A DNA stretch of 64,000 bases from CAXXOK01 sp963675655 (GCA_963675655.1 OY776489.1:248001-312000), one strand, 5' to 3'. Numbered from the stretch's first letter, positions 1 to 8,076 are shown. Program-made: numbers and translations. The notes: generated by a model from the sequence alone, not told the origin.

Positions 1-284
1 CTGCCCAACTGGCGCAGGGACCATAGTGACTCACGCGGAAAAAAGCCTTTTTCAGCAAGCGTCGCATACAATGCGGGGCAGCCATGCCCCTTGCTGAGCA
101 CCAGCCGGTCGCGCTCCGGCCAGGATGGGTTTTGAGGATCATAGCGCAGGACGTTGTTATAAAGCGCCAGCAAAATTTCCACCAGAGACAAGGAACCACC
201 CGGATGCCCCGACTGGCAGGCATAGAGCATTCTCAGAATATCGGTTCTGATTTGGCGTGCCTGCGATTGCAATTGTTCTGTCAT
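1..284 (-). CDS. Transketolase, N-terminal subunit (partial, cut by window edge)
   Basis: First 94 codons of a thiamine-diphosphate enzyme subunit; the rest lies beyond base 1. Visible motifs are SGHPGGSLS near residue 28 and DRLVLSKGHG near residue 69, both hallmarks of the pyrophosphate-binding half of transketolase. In many Firmicutes transketolase is split into N- and C-terminal subunits encoded by adjacent genes, and the short N-terminus seen here fits that form. The ATG at 284 is preceded by GGAGAGGAT on the minus strand. It is the last visible gene of the sugar ABC operon, 37 bases after the permease, which links the transported sugar to pentose-phosphate metabolism (inference). Confidence 0.88.
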   Translation of the reverse strand, partial: MTEQLQSQARQIRTDILRMLYACQSGHPGGSLSLVEILLALYNNVLRYDPQNPSWPERDRLVLSKGHGCPALYATLAEKGFFPRESLWSLRQLG

Positions 285-321
285 GGTCAATATCCTCTCC
301 ATTGAATGTATGCAAAGAGAA

Positions 322-1170
322 TTACCCCTTTACAGCTCCGGAAGTGAGGCCGGCAACCAGCCTCTTTTGTGCAAAGAAGAACATGAAACACACGGGAATA
401 ACCGTAATAATACCCCCGGCCGTCAGCAGTTCCCACTGTACGCCGAATTGGCCAATTAGGCTTTTCAGTGCTACAGGAACCGTGCGGTTACGGTCATTGG
501 TAAACAACACGGCAAAGGTGTATTCATTCCAGGACTGCATGAATATATACACACCCGTCGCCAACAGGCAGGGAATCAGCACCGGCATAATAATGCGCAT
601 GAATGCCTGCGCGCGGTTGGCACCGTCCACCATGGCCGCTTCTTCCAGCGACATGGGCAAATCGTTCAGGTAGCCGTTGAGCAGCCATACCGAGAAGGGA
701 ATGGTAAACGTGGTATAGGATAGCACAAGCGCCGACGGTGTATACAGCAAATTGATGGAACGCATAATGGTGAACAGCGGAATCAACAACAGCACTGTCG
801 GAAACATGTTATTGGTTAAAAACAGCACCATCAGCACTTTCCGGCCTTTGTACCGGAAGCGGGAAAACGAGTAAGCCGCCAGCATCGACACGGTTAACGA
901 CAGGATTGTCGTAATGATCGCAACAATAAAGCTGTTCCACATGGGCTTGAGAAAGTTGAATTTACCAAACAACTGGGTATACGCATCCAGCGATGGGTTG
1001 GCCGGCCAGTATACGACTTTCGTGCTGTACAGCTCAGCATTGGGTTTCAGGCTGGTAACTAGCGTCCAGTAATACGGAAACAACAGGAAAAGCAGGATGA
1101 CGGCAAGCGGAATTCCCAGCAGGAAAAGTCTTTTCACGGGGTGTTTACCACGATTTACAATCGACTGCAT
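322..1170 (-). CDS. Carbohydrate ABC transporter permease (MalG type)
   Basis: Inner-membrane permease of a CUT1-class sugar importer, 282 residues, the usual size. It has about six hydrophobic segments and the cytoplasmic EAA loop (EEAAMVDGA near residue 177) that docks on the shared ATPase. The C-terminus ends in SGAVKG, typical of MalG-like subunits. It begins 3 bases after the stop of the MalF-type partner, so the two are translated together. No ATPase gene is in the operon; CUT1 systems of Clostridia often borrow a genomic MsmK-type ATPase. The substrate cannot be read from sequence, but the regulator and transketolase suggest a sugar acid or pentose derivative. Confidence 0.92.
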   Translation of the reverse strand: MQSIVNRGKHPVKRLFLLGIPLAVILLFLLFPYYWTLVTSLKPNAELYSTKVVYWPANPSLDAYTQLFGKFNFLKPMWNSFIVAIITTILSLTVSMLAAYSFSRFRYKGRKVLMVLFLTNNMFPTVLLLIPLFTIMRSINLLYTPSALVLSYTTFTIPFSVWLLNGYLNDLPMSLEEAAMVDGANRAQAFMRIIMPVLIPCLLATGVYIFMQSWNEYTFAVLFTNDRNRTVPVALKSLIGQFGVQWELLTAGGIITVIPVCFMFFFAQKRLVAGLTSGAVKG

Positions 1171-1173
1171 CCA

Positions 1174-2067
1174 TTACACCCCCTGTTCCTTAAACATGCT
1201 GCGCAGGTATGGTATTGAGAAGGCCAGCAGCAAAATGGTCATCACAATGGCCATGGCGGATGCGTAGCCCATATTTAAAGTATTTGCTTTTAAGTAGATA
1301 TAAATACTCAGTGTCTGCGTGGCATAGGCCGGGCCGCCTTCCGTCATGTTGAAAATAACGTCAACCGAGTTGGCAACCCAAATCACGCGAAGCATGGTCG
1401 TTACAAAAATCGTATTCTTCAATGATGGAATTGTAATGTAGAAAAGTTTTTGCAGGCTGTGTGCGCCATCAATATCCGAGGCTTCGTACAGATCGTGCGA
1501 AATCCCCTGCAAGCCCGCCAGCAGCATCAACGCAAAAAACGGAATGCCCTGCCAGACAATGGTCAGGATTACCGAAGGCAACGCCATATTGCGCGTGGCT
1601 AAAAAAGCGATATTACTACTGATGAGACCGGCTTTATGCAGCAAATCGTTGACAACGCCATAGTTACCATCCAGCAGCCACCGCCACATCAAGGCAATCA
1701 GCACGCCGGGAGTAACCCAGGGGATCAGGCTTACGGAGCGTACAAGGCCCCTGCCGCGAAACTCCTGGTTAAGCAGCAACGCCAACATAAAACCAAACAC
1801 AAACTGGAAACCGACGCCGAAGATAACCCATAGCGCCGTGCGGTACAAGCTGGCAATAAACTGCTTATCCGCAAAGAGCTGTACATAGTTTTGCAGCCCG
1901 ATATACCCTATCTGCTTGGGTCTGCGCAAATCGTAGTTTTGCAGACTCATGGAGATGGCGTTAAGAATGGGAATAAACACTACGGCGATTACAACCAGCA
2001 AAGCCGGCAGCACCAGCAAGTAGGGCCACAGGTTTGTCCTGCGTATTTGCTTTCGGATAATCTCCAT
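1174..2067 (-). CDS. Carbohydrate ABC transporter permease (MalF/UgpA type)
   Basis: Second permease of the importer, 297 residues with an N-terminal membrane segment at about residues 16-36 and further segments to the C-terminus. The EAA loop reads EASDIDGA near residue 195. It lies between the solute-binding protein gene, from which it is separated by a strong 13-bp hairpin, and the MalG-type permease. Family assignment is secure. The exact sugar is unknown. Confidence 0.92.
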   Translation of the reverse strand: MEIIRKQIRRTNLWPYLLVLPALLVVIAVVFIPILNAISMSLQNYDLRRPKQIGYIGLQNYVQLFADKQFIASLYRTALWVIFGVGFQFVFGFMLALLLNQEFRGRGLVRSVSLIPWVTPGVLIALMWRWLLDGNYGVVNDLLHKAGLISSNIAFLATRNMALPSVILTIVWQGIPFFALMLLAGLQGISHDLYEASDIDGAHSLQKLFYITIPSLKNTIFVTTMLRVIWVANSVDVIFNMTEGGPAYATQTLSIYIYLKANTLNMGYASAMAIVMTILLLAFSIPYLRSMFKEQGV

Positions 2068-2171
2068 CGGGATACGCCCCTTTTTTGTCGTTGTTGCTCC
2101 GGGTTAATGCCGCCATTCAGCCACAGTGAAGAGATAACTCACCCTGCCGCAGCTAAAAACCGGTATAGAAG

Positions 2172-2199
2172 GGGGGAGGAAACCAAGGTTTCCTCCCCC
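2172..2199 (-). terminator. Strong hairpin between binding protein and permease genes
   Basis: A perfect 13-bp inverted repeat (GGGGGAGGAAACC with a 2-base loop) just after the binding-protein stop codon. There is no clean T tract on the minus strand, so it is more likely a partial terminator or mRNA-stabilising hairpin. That would keep binding-protein mRNA more abundant than permease mRNA, a common arrangement in sugar ABC operons. Confidence 0.6.
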
Positions 2200-2211
2200 G
2201 GTTTAATCGTC

Positions 2212-3420
2212 TTATTTGTAAAGCTCTGTCTGCAGAATATCCATGCATTCCTGCGCGGTAATTTCGCCCAGCAACGCCTGCTGTACGGTGGACGGCCATA
2301 CAGAGCTGATCCACTCGGTGGTGGTATCCAGAATCGGCAGGATGCCCGCATACGGAGCGCCTTCGATAGATACCTTCATAAAGGGATTGCTCTGGAACTC
2401 GTCCATCGCTTTAACGCTGGCGGCGACAGGCACATTACCCGTTACCTTACACCAGGTTTCCTGGCCTTTACCCGCGGCAAGGTAGGTAAGCCACGCGAAA
2501 GCCGCGTCTTTGTTCTGGCAGGAGGCAAACATTACGTTCTCGGTATCGCCCATGGAGGTCCACTGGCCAACGCCTGCCGGGAATACGAAGGCGGCTACGT
2601 CATCGCCAAAGGTCTCTACCATGCCGGCAGAAGAACCGATGTGATGAATGGTCATCGCGGTCAGGCCGCTCTTAAAGTTATCAATAATCTGGCTGAATCC
2701 ATCGGAGGGAGCCGTCGGCGGGGTATAGCCGTTCTGGTACAGATCCATAAAGTCCTGCATGCCCTGTACCGCCTCGGGGGTGGTCAGGTCTTCAAAGCTG
2801 CCGCCGCGGGCATAAACAAAGCTGCCCCACGGTTCCTGGCCGCCCTTGGCGCCACGCATGCCGAAGCCGTACACGCCGTCTTTGGTGAGGGTAGCACAAG
2901 CGCTGAGGAACTCATCATACGTTGTGGGTACGCTTACACCAGCCGCCTCGAACATAGAGGGACGGTAGTATACGTACAACACCTGTGTGTTCCACGGCAT
3001 TACGAAAACCTGATCGCTTCCGCCCGCTTCGCGCATAACATCCCACAGGCTGGCTTCGATCTCGTCGTAGTTTTCCCACGCGGCGAGGTAATCGTCCAGC
3101 GGAGCCAACAGGTCGTTTGCGACGAAGGAAGGCGTAGCCGTCAGCTTCCAGCTGGCTACATCGGGGCCGCCGCCGCCCATTGCGGCTGTAAATACAGTGT
3201 TGCTGTATCCGCCGCCATCCCAGGGGATCTGCTCGCCGACAACGGTAATGCCTTGGCCGTTGGTAGCGTTGAAGTCCGCGATCATTTCCTGCATGGTGGC
3301 GGCATAATCATCATTATCCGCCCAGAACCAATAGGTAATAGTCGTATCCTCCGCAGCGGCGAAGGAAGCCAGAGACAGGAGCAACATCAGAGTTACCAGG
3401 ATACTTACGAATTTTTTCAT
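2212..3420 (-). CDS. Extracellular solute-binding protein of sugar ABC transporter
   Basis: Substrate receptor of the importer, 402 residues, family 1 solute-binding fold. Residues 1-23 form a signal peptide with a hydrophobic core and an AAAED cleavage region. There is no lipobox cysteine, which is unusual for a Gram-positive binding protein but seen in several clostridial groups. The mature part begins with TITYWFWAD, typical of the family. It is the first structural gene after the regulator, overlapping its stop codon by four bases (ATGA), so the regulator and transporter share one transcript. Confidence 0.9.
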   Translation of the reverse strand: MKKFVSILVTLMLLLSLASFAAAEDTTITYWFWADNDDYAATMQEMIADFNATNGQGITVVGEQIPWDGGGYSNTVFTAAMGGGGPDVASWKLTATPSFVANDLLAPLDDYLAAWENYDEIEASLWDVMREAGGSDQVFVMPWNTQVLYVYYRPSMFEAAGVSVPTTYDEFLSACATLTKDGVYGFGMRGAKGGQEPWGSFVYARGGSFEDLTTPEAVQGMQDFMDLYQNGYTPPTAPSDGFSQIIDNFKSGLTAMTIHHIGSSAGMVETFGDDVAAFVFPAGVGQWTSMGDTENVMFASCQNKDAAFAWLTYLAAGKGQETWCKVTGNVPVAASVKAMDEFQSNPFMKVSIEGAPYAGILPILDTTTEWISSVWPSTVQQALLGEITAQECMDILQTELYK

Positions 3421-4109
3421 CTTGCTTCTCCTTCCAATTTCTGTTGTGCGTCGATCAATGTCTGGGTCAAGTGTTGGTAAACGGCCTGGGAGGCTTCCTG
3501 GGGCTGCCGGGACAAAATCGCATCATAAATTTTCATATGCCATTGAATTGCGCGCTCATAACTGCCCTTTACACGCGACGTCAGCTCGTAACCGGCATTA
3601 ATACACTCGCAGATGAGCGGCAATACGCGGTTGAGCACCTCATTTTGCGTGCACTCCGCCATAATGCAGTGAAAGAGATAATCGTAGGGAGTGTAATCCT
3701 CGCCCTTTTCGTGCGCTCTTTCCATCTCTCGGATAGACGCAAGTAATTCCCGCAAGTTTTCGTTCGTACGTCGCTGCGCGGCCAGCGCGGCGATGTTCGG
3801 CTCTATTAACCTGCGGGCTTCTAAAAGGTTGGGTAATAACATCGTACGATCTGCAAAGCTCAGTCCCAGCGGGTCCTTGGTGATTCCAGTTTTTTTAGCG
3901 ATAAACGTACCGCGGCCGTGGCGAATTTCCACCACGTTTTCCGCAATCAGAATCTTAATCGCCTCGCGGATAGTCGAGCGGCTCACATTGAAGTTCATCG
4001 TTAGTTCGCTTTCCGTAGGTAGTTTTTCCCCCTCGTTGAGCGAACGTTCGATAATCATTCCTTTGATGTTTTGCGCTACGATTTCAGGAAGCCGCTGATG
4101 ATCGTTCAT
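3417..4109 (-). CDS. GntR-family transcriptional regulator, FadR/FCD subfamily
   Basis: DNA-binding regulator of 230 residues. An N-terminal winged helix (residues 1-75, with ESELTMNFNVSRSTIREAI as recognition region) is followed by an all-helical FCD ligand domain. FCD regulators usually sense sugar acids or other carboxylates, often through a metal. I chose the ATG at 4109 because AAGGAG lies six bases upstream; an in-frame ATG at 4133 has no ribosome site. It heads the operon and its own promoter carries a palindrome, so autoregulation is likely. Confidence 0.9.
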   Translation of the reverse strand: MNDHQRLPEIVAQNIKGMIIERSLNEGEKLPTESELTMNFNVSRSTIREAIKILIAENVVEIRHGRGTFIAKKTGITKDPLGLSFADRTMLLPNLLEARRLIEPNIAALAAQRRTNENLRELLASIREMERAHEKGEDYTPYDYLFHCIMAECTQNEVLNRVLPLICECINAGYELTSRVKGSYERAIQWHMKIYDAILSRQPQEASQAVYQHLTQTLIDAQQKLEGEAR

Positions 4110-4148
4110 ATCACTCCTTCCCTCCAGTTCCAATCGTCGTCATCGGCT

Positions 4149-4163
4149 TAACGTCGGACGTCA
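4149..4163. promoter_or_regulatory. Palindromic candidate operator of the GntR regulator
   Basis: ACGTC-G-GACGT, a 5-bp inverted repeat about one central base, sits between the -10 box and the gntR start. GntR/FadR proteins bind short GT/AC palindromes of this kind. The assignment is inference from position and symmetry. Confidence 0.5.
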
Positions 4164-4181
4164 GATGTATTTATTGGTTTA

Positions 4182-4210
4182 ATTATATCCATAGATAAAC
4201 AATATGTCAA
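4182..4210 (-). promoter_or_regulatory. Consensus sigma-A promoter of the gntR-sugar ABC operon
   Basis: On the minus strand TTGACA (4210-4205) and TATAAT (4187-4182) are separated by exactly 17 bases. It lies 73 bases upstream of the gntR start and is the only good promoter for the operon in the window. Confidence 0.85.
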
Positions 4211-4773
4211 GTATGTTTCGAAAATTTTCTGTCGCTTCGCGAAAAATCAAGTATTCATCACGGTTGCGCAAGAAAATAAGTACCCAAATACAGCTTGGAA
4301 CGTTTGGGGTGATCTCAATTAAATGTTCGGATTTTAGTCGAATTCCATGTTGACGTAACAATCCTGATGATACCTCTTTAGCGCTTATCACTGCACATTG
4401 CTAATGGGTTGCCCGCATGCCGGATAAGTAAAAGAGTCGCGTGGAAACGGCTATTGCGTATCGCATTTACCTTTTATTATAAATTTATTCTTCCAGTCTA
4501 TAAACATCCATAACCAGCAAACAACCGCAGGATGCTAACCGCGGTTGTTTATTCAATTTCCTCCATTCGTTATCAATAAAGATAATTGCCCAAGCGATGA
4601 CAATATAATTTACCCACACCAATGCAATGGACATTCACATTATGAATTTTTTTATAGTTGATGGATTCAAACAATCATGTATAGGATGCTCATATTTATT
4701 TGATACTTCAGGTAAAATGGGAGAAGTTTACAAATACTAAGCTAATATTTGAAATGCTCTCGTTGTAAACAAT
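4211..4773. other. AT-rich non-coding stretch with one orphan terminator
   Basis: No convincing gene. A 70-codon minus-strand frame at 4179-4391 has no ribosome site and overlaps the gntR promoter. The only clear structure is a 10-bp hairpin at 4519-4550. Composition is more AT-rich than the flanking chromosome, as expected for decayed mobile DNA next to an integration hot spot. Confidence 0.5.
4519..4550. terminator. Orphan intrinsic terminator
   Basis: AAACAACCGC pairs with GCGGTTGTTT around a 12-base loop, flanked by A and T runs so it could act on either strand. No gene ends into it. It may be a leftover from a deleted gene. Confidence 0.55.
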
Positions 4774-4841
4774 CGCTATTGTCTACATTGTAGACAACCG
4801 TGTATACAATAGCGCCAAATAAGCACCAAGAAGCGAAAGGA
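4774..4841. repeat. Attachment-arm repeat, copy 1 (relic)
   Basis: Carries the pattern TACATTGTA - CCGTGTA - AGCGCCA - TAA - AAGAAGCG, with AAGAAGCG 44 bases after the start of TACATTGTA. The same pattern with identical spacing occurs at 4977-5043 and 41258-41328. Here TTGTCTACA and TGTAGACAA form a perfect palindrome about one base, enclosed by CGCTATTGT/ACAATAGCG. Unlike the other copies it is not followed by a tRNA 3' half, so it looks like the stump of an older element. Confidence 0.75.
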
Positions 4842-4863
4842 AGAGTAAACATAAACATAAAAA

Positions 4864-4910
4864 CCTGCACCTTATTTTGCACCGTATCAGTAGGTGCAAA
4901 GCAGGTGCAG
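4864..4910. repeat. Nested inverted repeats of TGCACC/GGTGCA
   Basis: CCTGCACC and a second TGCACC are followed by GGTGCA and GGTGCAG, giving nested inverted repeats in 47 bases. It lies between attachment-arm copies 1 and 2. It might be protein-binding sites or a terminator relic; the function is unknown. Confidence 0.5.
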
Positions 4911-4976
4911 AACGTATATTGTAGAAAATTAATAAAATATAGCACTCGAAATACGTACTAAATTGTGAGCTACAGC

Positions 4977-5043
4977 AATAGCTTACATTGTACACTACCG
5001 TGTATGCTATAGCGCCAGTTAAGTGACAAGAAGCGACAAGAAA
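4977..5043. repeat. Attachment-arm repeat, copy 2
   Basis: Second copy of the arm pattern (TACATTGTA at 4984, AAGAAGCG at 5028). It stands exactly 60 bases from the tRNA 3' end, the same distance as copy 3 at the right end of the prophage (41311 to 41371). It is therefore the arm left by whatever element last restored this tRNA before the present prophage entered. Confidence 0.75.
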
Positions 5044-5052
5044 GAAATAAAG

Positions 5053-5088
5053 AAAACCCCACCGCAAATCTATATGCGGTGGGGTTTT
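5053..5088 (-). terminator. Terminator of the displaced tRNA-Ser 3' half
   Basis: AAAACCCCACCGCA and TGCGGTGGGGTTTT form a 14-bp stem directly after the encoded CCA of the displaced tRNA half, with T-rich sequence on the minus strand. A near-identical terminator follows the functional tRNA at 41336-41371. Confidence 0.85.
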
Positions 5089-5149
5089 GGCGGAGAAGGA
5101 GAGATTTGAACTCTCGCGGCACTCACGCACCCTACTCCCTTAGCAGGGG
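5088..5149 (-). pseudogene. Displaced 3' half of tRNA-Ser(GCU)
   Basis: Contains the anticodon 3' strand, a long variable arm, T arm and encoded CCA of a serine tRNA, but no 5' half: phage DNA begins right after the core. The variable arm differs from that of the complete gene at 41371-41461, while the anticodon-arm core is identical. It is the original host 3' half cut off by prophage integration. Confidence 0.88.
5131..5149. other. attL core of the prophage
   Basis: The 19-base sequence CCTACTCCCTTAGCAGGGG, identical to 41414-41432. It spans the anticodon loop and stem of tRNA-Ser. The integrase gene ends 60 bases to the right, the expected position. Confidence 0.9.
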
Positions 5150-5209
5150 TTATTAAACCCTTACATTTTAGGGCGTTCATAAACGATGTAGGCAAAACGT
5201 AAGCAACAA

Positions 5210-6313
5210 TCATCGTTTCAATGTATTGGCAGCTGCGCGGGCGTCGGAATCGTCTGGATGCACATAACGATCCATCATCCGTGTAGACGACCAGCGCATG
5301 ATGCGCTTCAGTGTTTGGGGCGCGACGTTGTTATCTATTGCCAGCGCCGTGGCCGTCGTGTGCCGGCAGGAATACGGTGTCAGATGACGGGTAATACCCG
5401 CATCAGACAGTGCAGAATAATAGCGGTTATAAAAGGCGTTTTCTGATATGGGATATAGCGAACCGGAAACCCCACGAATTGTATCCTCGACAACGGGAAG
5501 AATGGCATCCGGTAAAATTACGCTGCTCTTGCGGCGCGTTCTTGTTTTCAGGCCAACGCCTACAATTTGCTTACCATCCAGGTCGACCATTTCTGCGGTG
5601 AGACGGCGCATTTCGCCGGGCATCATGCCGGTATAGATCATGATTAGCGGTATAGCTGCATTAGGGTCTCCCGACTCAAACAGATTCCATAATTTAGCCT
5701 GTTCATTCTCGGTGAATGGGTCCGCTTCGGTTTCTGCTAATTTGGGGAGGGTAAGCAGATCGGGCAAATCGTGTTTTGCATTGCTATCAATTGCGGCCAA
5801 TCTATAAATGTGGTTTAGAAGCGATTTCATATCGCGGGCTGGGTAAAACGTCGGGCATTTTTCACGAATTAGATTTTGAAGCTGCGCGATGGTGATGGTG
5901 TTGATCGGCAGGTATTTTATATCGTTTAGTTTGTTATAGGCGATTGTGTAGGCCGTACGTTTGCTATCGGACAGTTTTTCCATCTCGCTGCTGGAATATA
6001 CCTGATAATATTCGTCCAAAGAAGGGCAGCGTGTAGATTGTGCTTCATCATACAGCCTGGAGCAATAAGCCAGAGCATCCGTTTTGGTGCGAAAGCCGCC
6101 CTTCGTGCGGCGAATGATACGATTAGTTTCACCGGTTTTGTCGTAACCAACCGTGACCTGAGCGGTCCACGTAGAACCGCGTTTATAGGCTGTGCCACCA
6201 CCGTTACCCCGTTTACGTGATGTACGCTTAGGGTTTTGCTGGATACCACACCAACAGCAATATACAGCACCGTCAGGCAGCTCTTTTTTACATTTGCGAC
6301 AAAGACTAGGCAT
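5210..6313 (-). CDS. int: Tyrosine recombinase (phage integrase) with N-terminal zinc ribbon
   Basis: Site-specific recombinase of 367 residues that inserts the prophage in tRNA-Ser. Domains in order: zinc ribbon (C5, C8, C19, C22), arm-binding region (about 40-95), core-binding helices (about 97-190) and catalytic domain (about 195-367). Catalytic box II is CRHTT with R317; the nucleophile is Y350 in DRYVHP, with W341 in the usual His/Trp place. The first catalytic arginine (TGxR) is Met231 in YTGMMPGE, and the HxxR histidine is Y314. I recall the same TGMMPGE wording in related clostridial phage integrases, so this may be a subfamily trait. It reads toward attL. Confidence 0.92.
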   Translation of the reverse strand: MPSLCRKCKKELPDGAVYCCWCGIQQNPKRTSRKRGNGGGTAYKRGSTWTAQVTVGYDKTGETNRIIRRTKGGFRTKTDALAYCSRLYDEAQSTRCPSLDEYYQVYSSSEMEKLSDSKRTAYTIAYNKLNDIKYLPINTITIAQLQNLIREKCPTFYPARDMKSLLNHIYRLAAIDSNAKHDLPDLLTLPKLAETEADPFTENEQAKLWNLFESGDPNAAIPLIMIYTGMMPGEMRRLTAEMVDLDGKQIVGVGLKTRTRRKSSVILPDAILPVVEDTIRGVSGSLYPISENAFYNRYYSALSDAGITRHLTPYSCRHTTATALAIDNNVAPQTLKRIMRWSSTRMMDRYVHPDDSDARAAANTLKR

Positions 6314-6336
6314 TGTATATACACCACCAAAGCAAT

Positions 6337-7278
6337 TTATTCAAAAGAAGCATAGAAAGCATTAGTGTATTCTGCGATACTGGAAGAATCCATTTGATAC
6401 GAAAGTCGCAATAGATAATTGTTTTTCCATACAGTGGTACAAGACAGCTGCGGTTCAAAATAGCCAAGCTGATAGAGCGTTGTCACCCGCTGAAACAAGT
6501 CTGATGAGTTATAAAAAACTTCGATTGAGCCGCCATCGTCAACCGAAAGAGAAGAAGAAAAGGTTGCATCTGGACTGATGGATTTGGATGCGAAATTCAA
6601 CTTAGACCCATAAGAAGAATGATCACCAAAGGTACCGTTTGGGTCGGTATCCTCATCATACGTATAATAGGCGGAAACATCCGAAGCTACATAGTGCATC
6701 ATCTTGATAAAAAGAAGTTCTGCATCGCTTATGTGTACGTCACACTCTACAATCGGTGTATCTTTACAACCCACTTTCAAATAAAACCTGTCAGAGCTTG
6801 GGAAAACGACAAATGAATATGAATACTCATCGTAGCTGACTGTTTGAGAATAATAGTTATCTGAAAGCAGCACTGATTCAGATAACAAACCAAGTTCGGC
6901 GAATATATCATGCACTGAATCTATCGTAAGAGTAGGTGAAACCACAGAAAGGATATTGCCGATTAACAAACCATACGATTGTGCGGTGCTAGAAATTTTT
7001 GACTGAGGATATCCTATTGATATTTCGGACACATACCGTGTTTGTGGGTTCACGGTTAGCATCATAGAAAAATCATCATAATCGAAATAAATATAATTAC
7101 CATCCGGGTAAAATGAGAAGTCAGACATATTAAGATTACCAGCGTCAAATGAAGAATATGACGATAAGGATGTAAGAAAGTCGATATAACCCATGCCGAA
7201 GTCTTGAGGCGTTTCAGCAACTGCAAACATAGGTATCATTAGCACGATAACAAAAGCACATAATACAACTTTTTTCAC
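6337..7278 (-). CDS. Secreted protein of unknown function next to the immunity genes
   Basis: 313 residues starting at a GTG (7278) with AAGGAA upstream. Residues 1-21 are a clear signal peptide ending in VAE. The mature part is rich in Tyr, Ser, Asp and Phe with no motif I recognise and no further membrane segment, so it should be exported. It sits on the lysogenic (minus) strand between integrase and ImmA, 24 bases after ImmA, so it is probably expressed in the lysogen. That position suggests a lysogenic conversion or surface-exclusion role, but nothing in the sequence proves it. Confidence 0.75.
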   Translation of the reverse strand: MKKVVLCAFVIVLMIPMFAVAETPQDFGMGYIDFLTSLSSYSSFDAGNLNMSDFSFYPDGNYIYFDYDDFSMMLTVNPQTRYVSEISIGYPQSKISSTAQSYGLLIGNILSVVSPTLTIDSVHDIFAELGLLSESVLLSDNYYSQTVSYDEYSYSFVVFPSSDRFYLKVGCKDTPIVECDVHISDAELLFIKMMHYVASDVSAYYTYDEDTDPNGTFGDHSSYGSKLNFASKSISPDATFSSSLSVDDGGSIEVFYNSSDLFQRVTTLYQLGYFEPQLSCTTVWKNNYLLRLSYQMDSSSIAEYTNAFYASFE

Positions 7279-7302
7279 AGGGAATCATTCCTTACTTATA
7301 TT

Positions 7303-7704
7303 TTAGATTACACCTGCGATTCGGTAGTAATCCATTGCATTGAACATAAAATCACAGGACACGTCGAACAAATCGGCCAGCTCCCAATGTTCGACGATAC
7401 CTTTTCGCAGTGCTGCCCGCAGTTCGCCGGGCGGTACTAACTTATAGTACGCCCATTTGTTTGCGCGGTTCTCGGATTTCTCTTTGATGTCATATTGAGA
7501 GAATCGGTTATAGCTGCCGCCATACTCGCGATGGCCCAGCTCGTGTGCGGCAAGCTCTTTTTCTTCGACCCCGGATAATGATTTATCCAGTGCTATAAAA
7601 CTGCCACAATAATCCACTGAAAATGCTTTTGTTTGACCAAGGTTTGCATAAATGACAGTATGACCATGATTTTCCGCATAAAGTAATAATTCATCGGTCG
7701 ACAT
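7303..7704 (-). CDS. immA: ImmA/IrrE-family metallopeptidase
   Basis: 133 residues with the zinc-protease motif HELGH near residue 84 and the helical C-terminus seen in ImmA of ICEBs1. ImmA cleaves its partner XRE repressor to trigger induction. Here it lies 33 bases downstream of the CI-like repressor gene on the same strand, the standard immA-immR pairing, so the prophage is likely induced by repressor proteolysis. Length is at the short end for the family. Confidence 0.9.
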   Translation of the reverse strand: MSTDELLLYAENHGHTVIYANLGQTKAFSVDYCGSFIALDKSLSGVEEKELAAHELGHREYGGSYNRFSQYDIKEKSENRANKWAYYKLVPPGELRAALRKGIVEHWELADLFDVSCDFMFNAMDYYRIAGVI

Positions 7705-7737
7705 GTTTTTCTGCTCCGTGGTGGTCGGTCAGGAAGG

Positions 7738-8076
7738 TCAATCTTTATTATGATAATTTTCCTCTATATAACGCGCGAAGCGCTTTACCTCTTCAAACTG
7801 CTCATCGGTAATATTGTGCGGGTCGCCAAACAATGCAAATTTCAAATCGTTATCATCGATCTTCAACTTAATTGGTTTTTCTTCTTCTTTGCCAAGGAGA
7901 TAATCCATTGTCACGCCTAAAACATCTGAAATACGTGAGACCATCTCGACGTCTGGCTTACGGGCGCCTGATTCCCAGCCCGCTACGGTTGATTGGGATA
8001 CACACAGTTTTTCGGCAAGTTCAAACTGCTTGATATTGCGGCTTGTTCGTAGTTGTTTTATTCGCTCTCCAAGCAT
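7738..8076 (-). CDS. XRE-family repressor (CI/ImmR-like)
   Basis: 112 residues: an N-terminal helix-turn-helix (residues 1-60, including LCVSQSTVAGWESGAR) and a short C-terminal tail. The start ATG at 8076 follows GAGGTGAGAGA; a longer in-frame version to 8130 would cover the promoter. It lacks a RecA-dependent autocleavage domain, in keeping with control by the adjacent ImmA. It is transcribed divergently from cro across a short operator region. Confidence 0.92.
   Translation of the reverse strand: MLGERIKQLRTSRNIKQFELAEKLCVSQSTVAGWESGARKPDVEMVSRISDVLGVTMDYLLGKEEEKPIKLKIDDNDLKFALFGDPHNITDEQFEEVKRFARYIEENYHNKD

Noticed and set aside
1891..3480. 529-codon plus-strand frame
   Set aside because: Lies antisense to the binding protein and permease genes; GC-biased third positions keep it open. 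No family resemblance.
4742..5130. Minus-strand open frames encoding hydrophobic peptides that resemble a frame at 41120-41356
   Set aside because: They lie exactly over the attachment-arm repeats and tRNA terminator. The shared peptide words come from the DNA repeat; there is no ribosome site.
5088..5149. Second functional tRNA-Ser at the left prophage end
   Set aside because: Only the 3' half is present; the acceptor 5' strand and D arm are missing.
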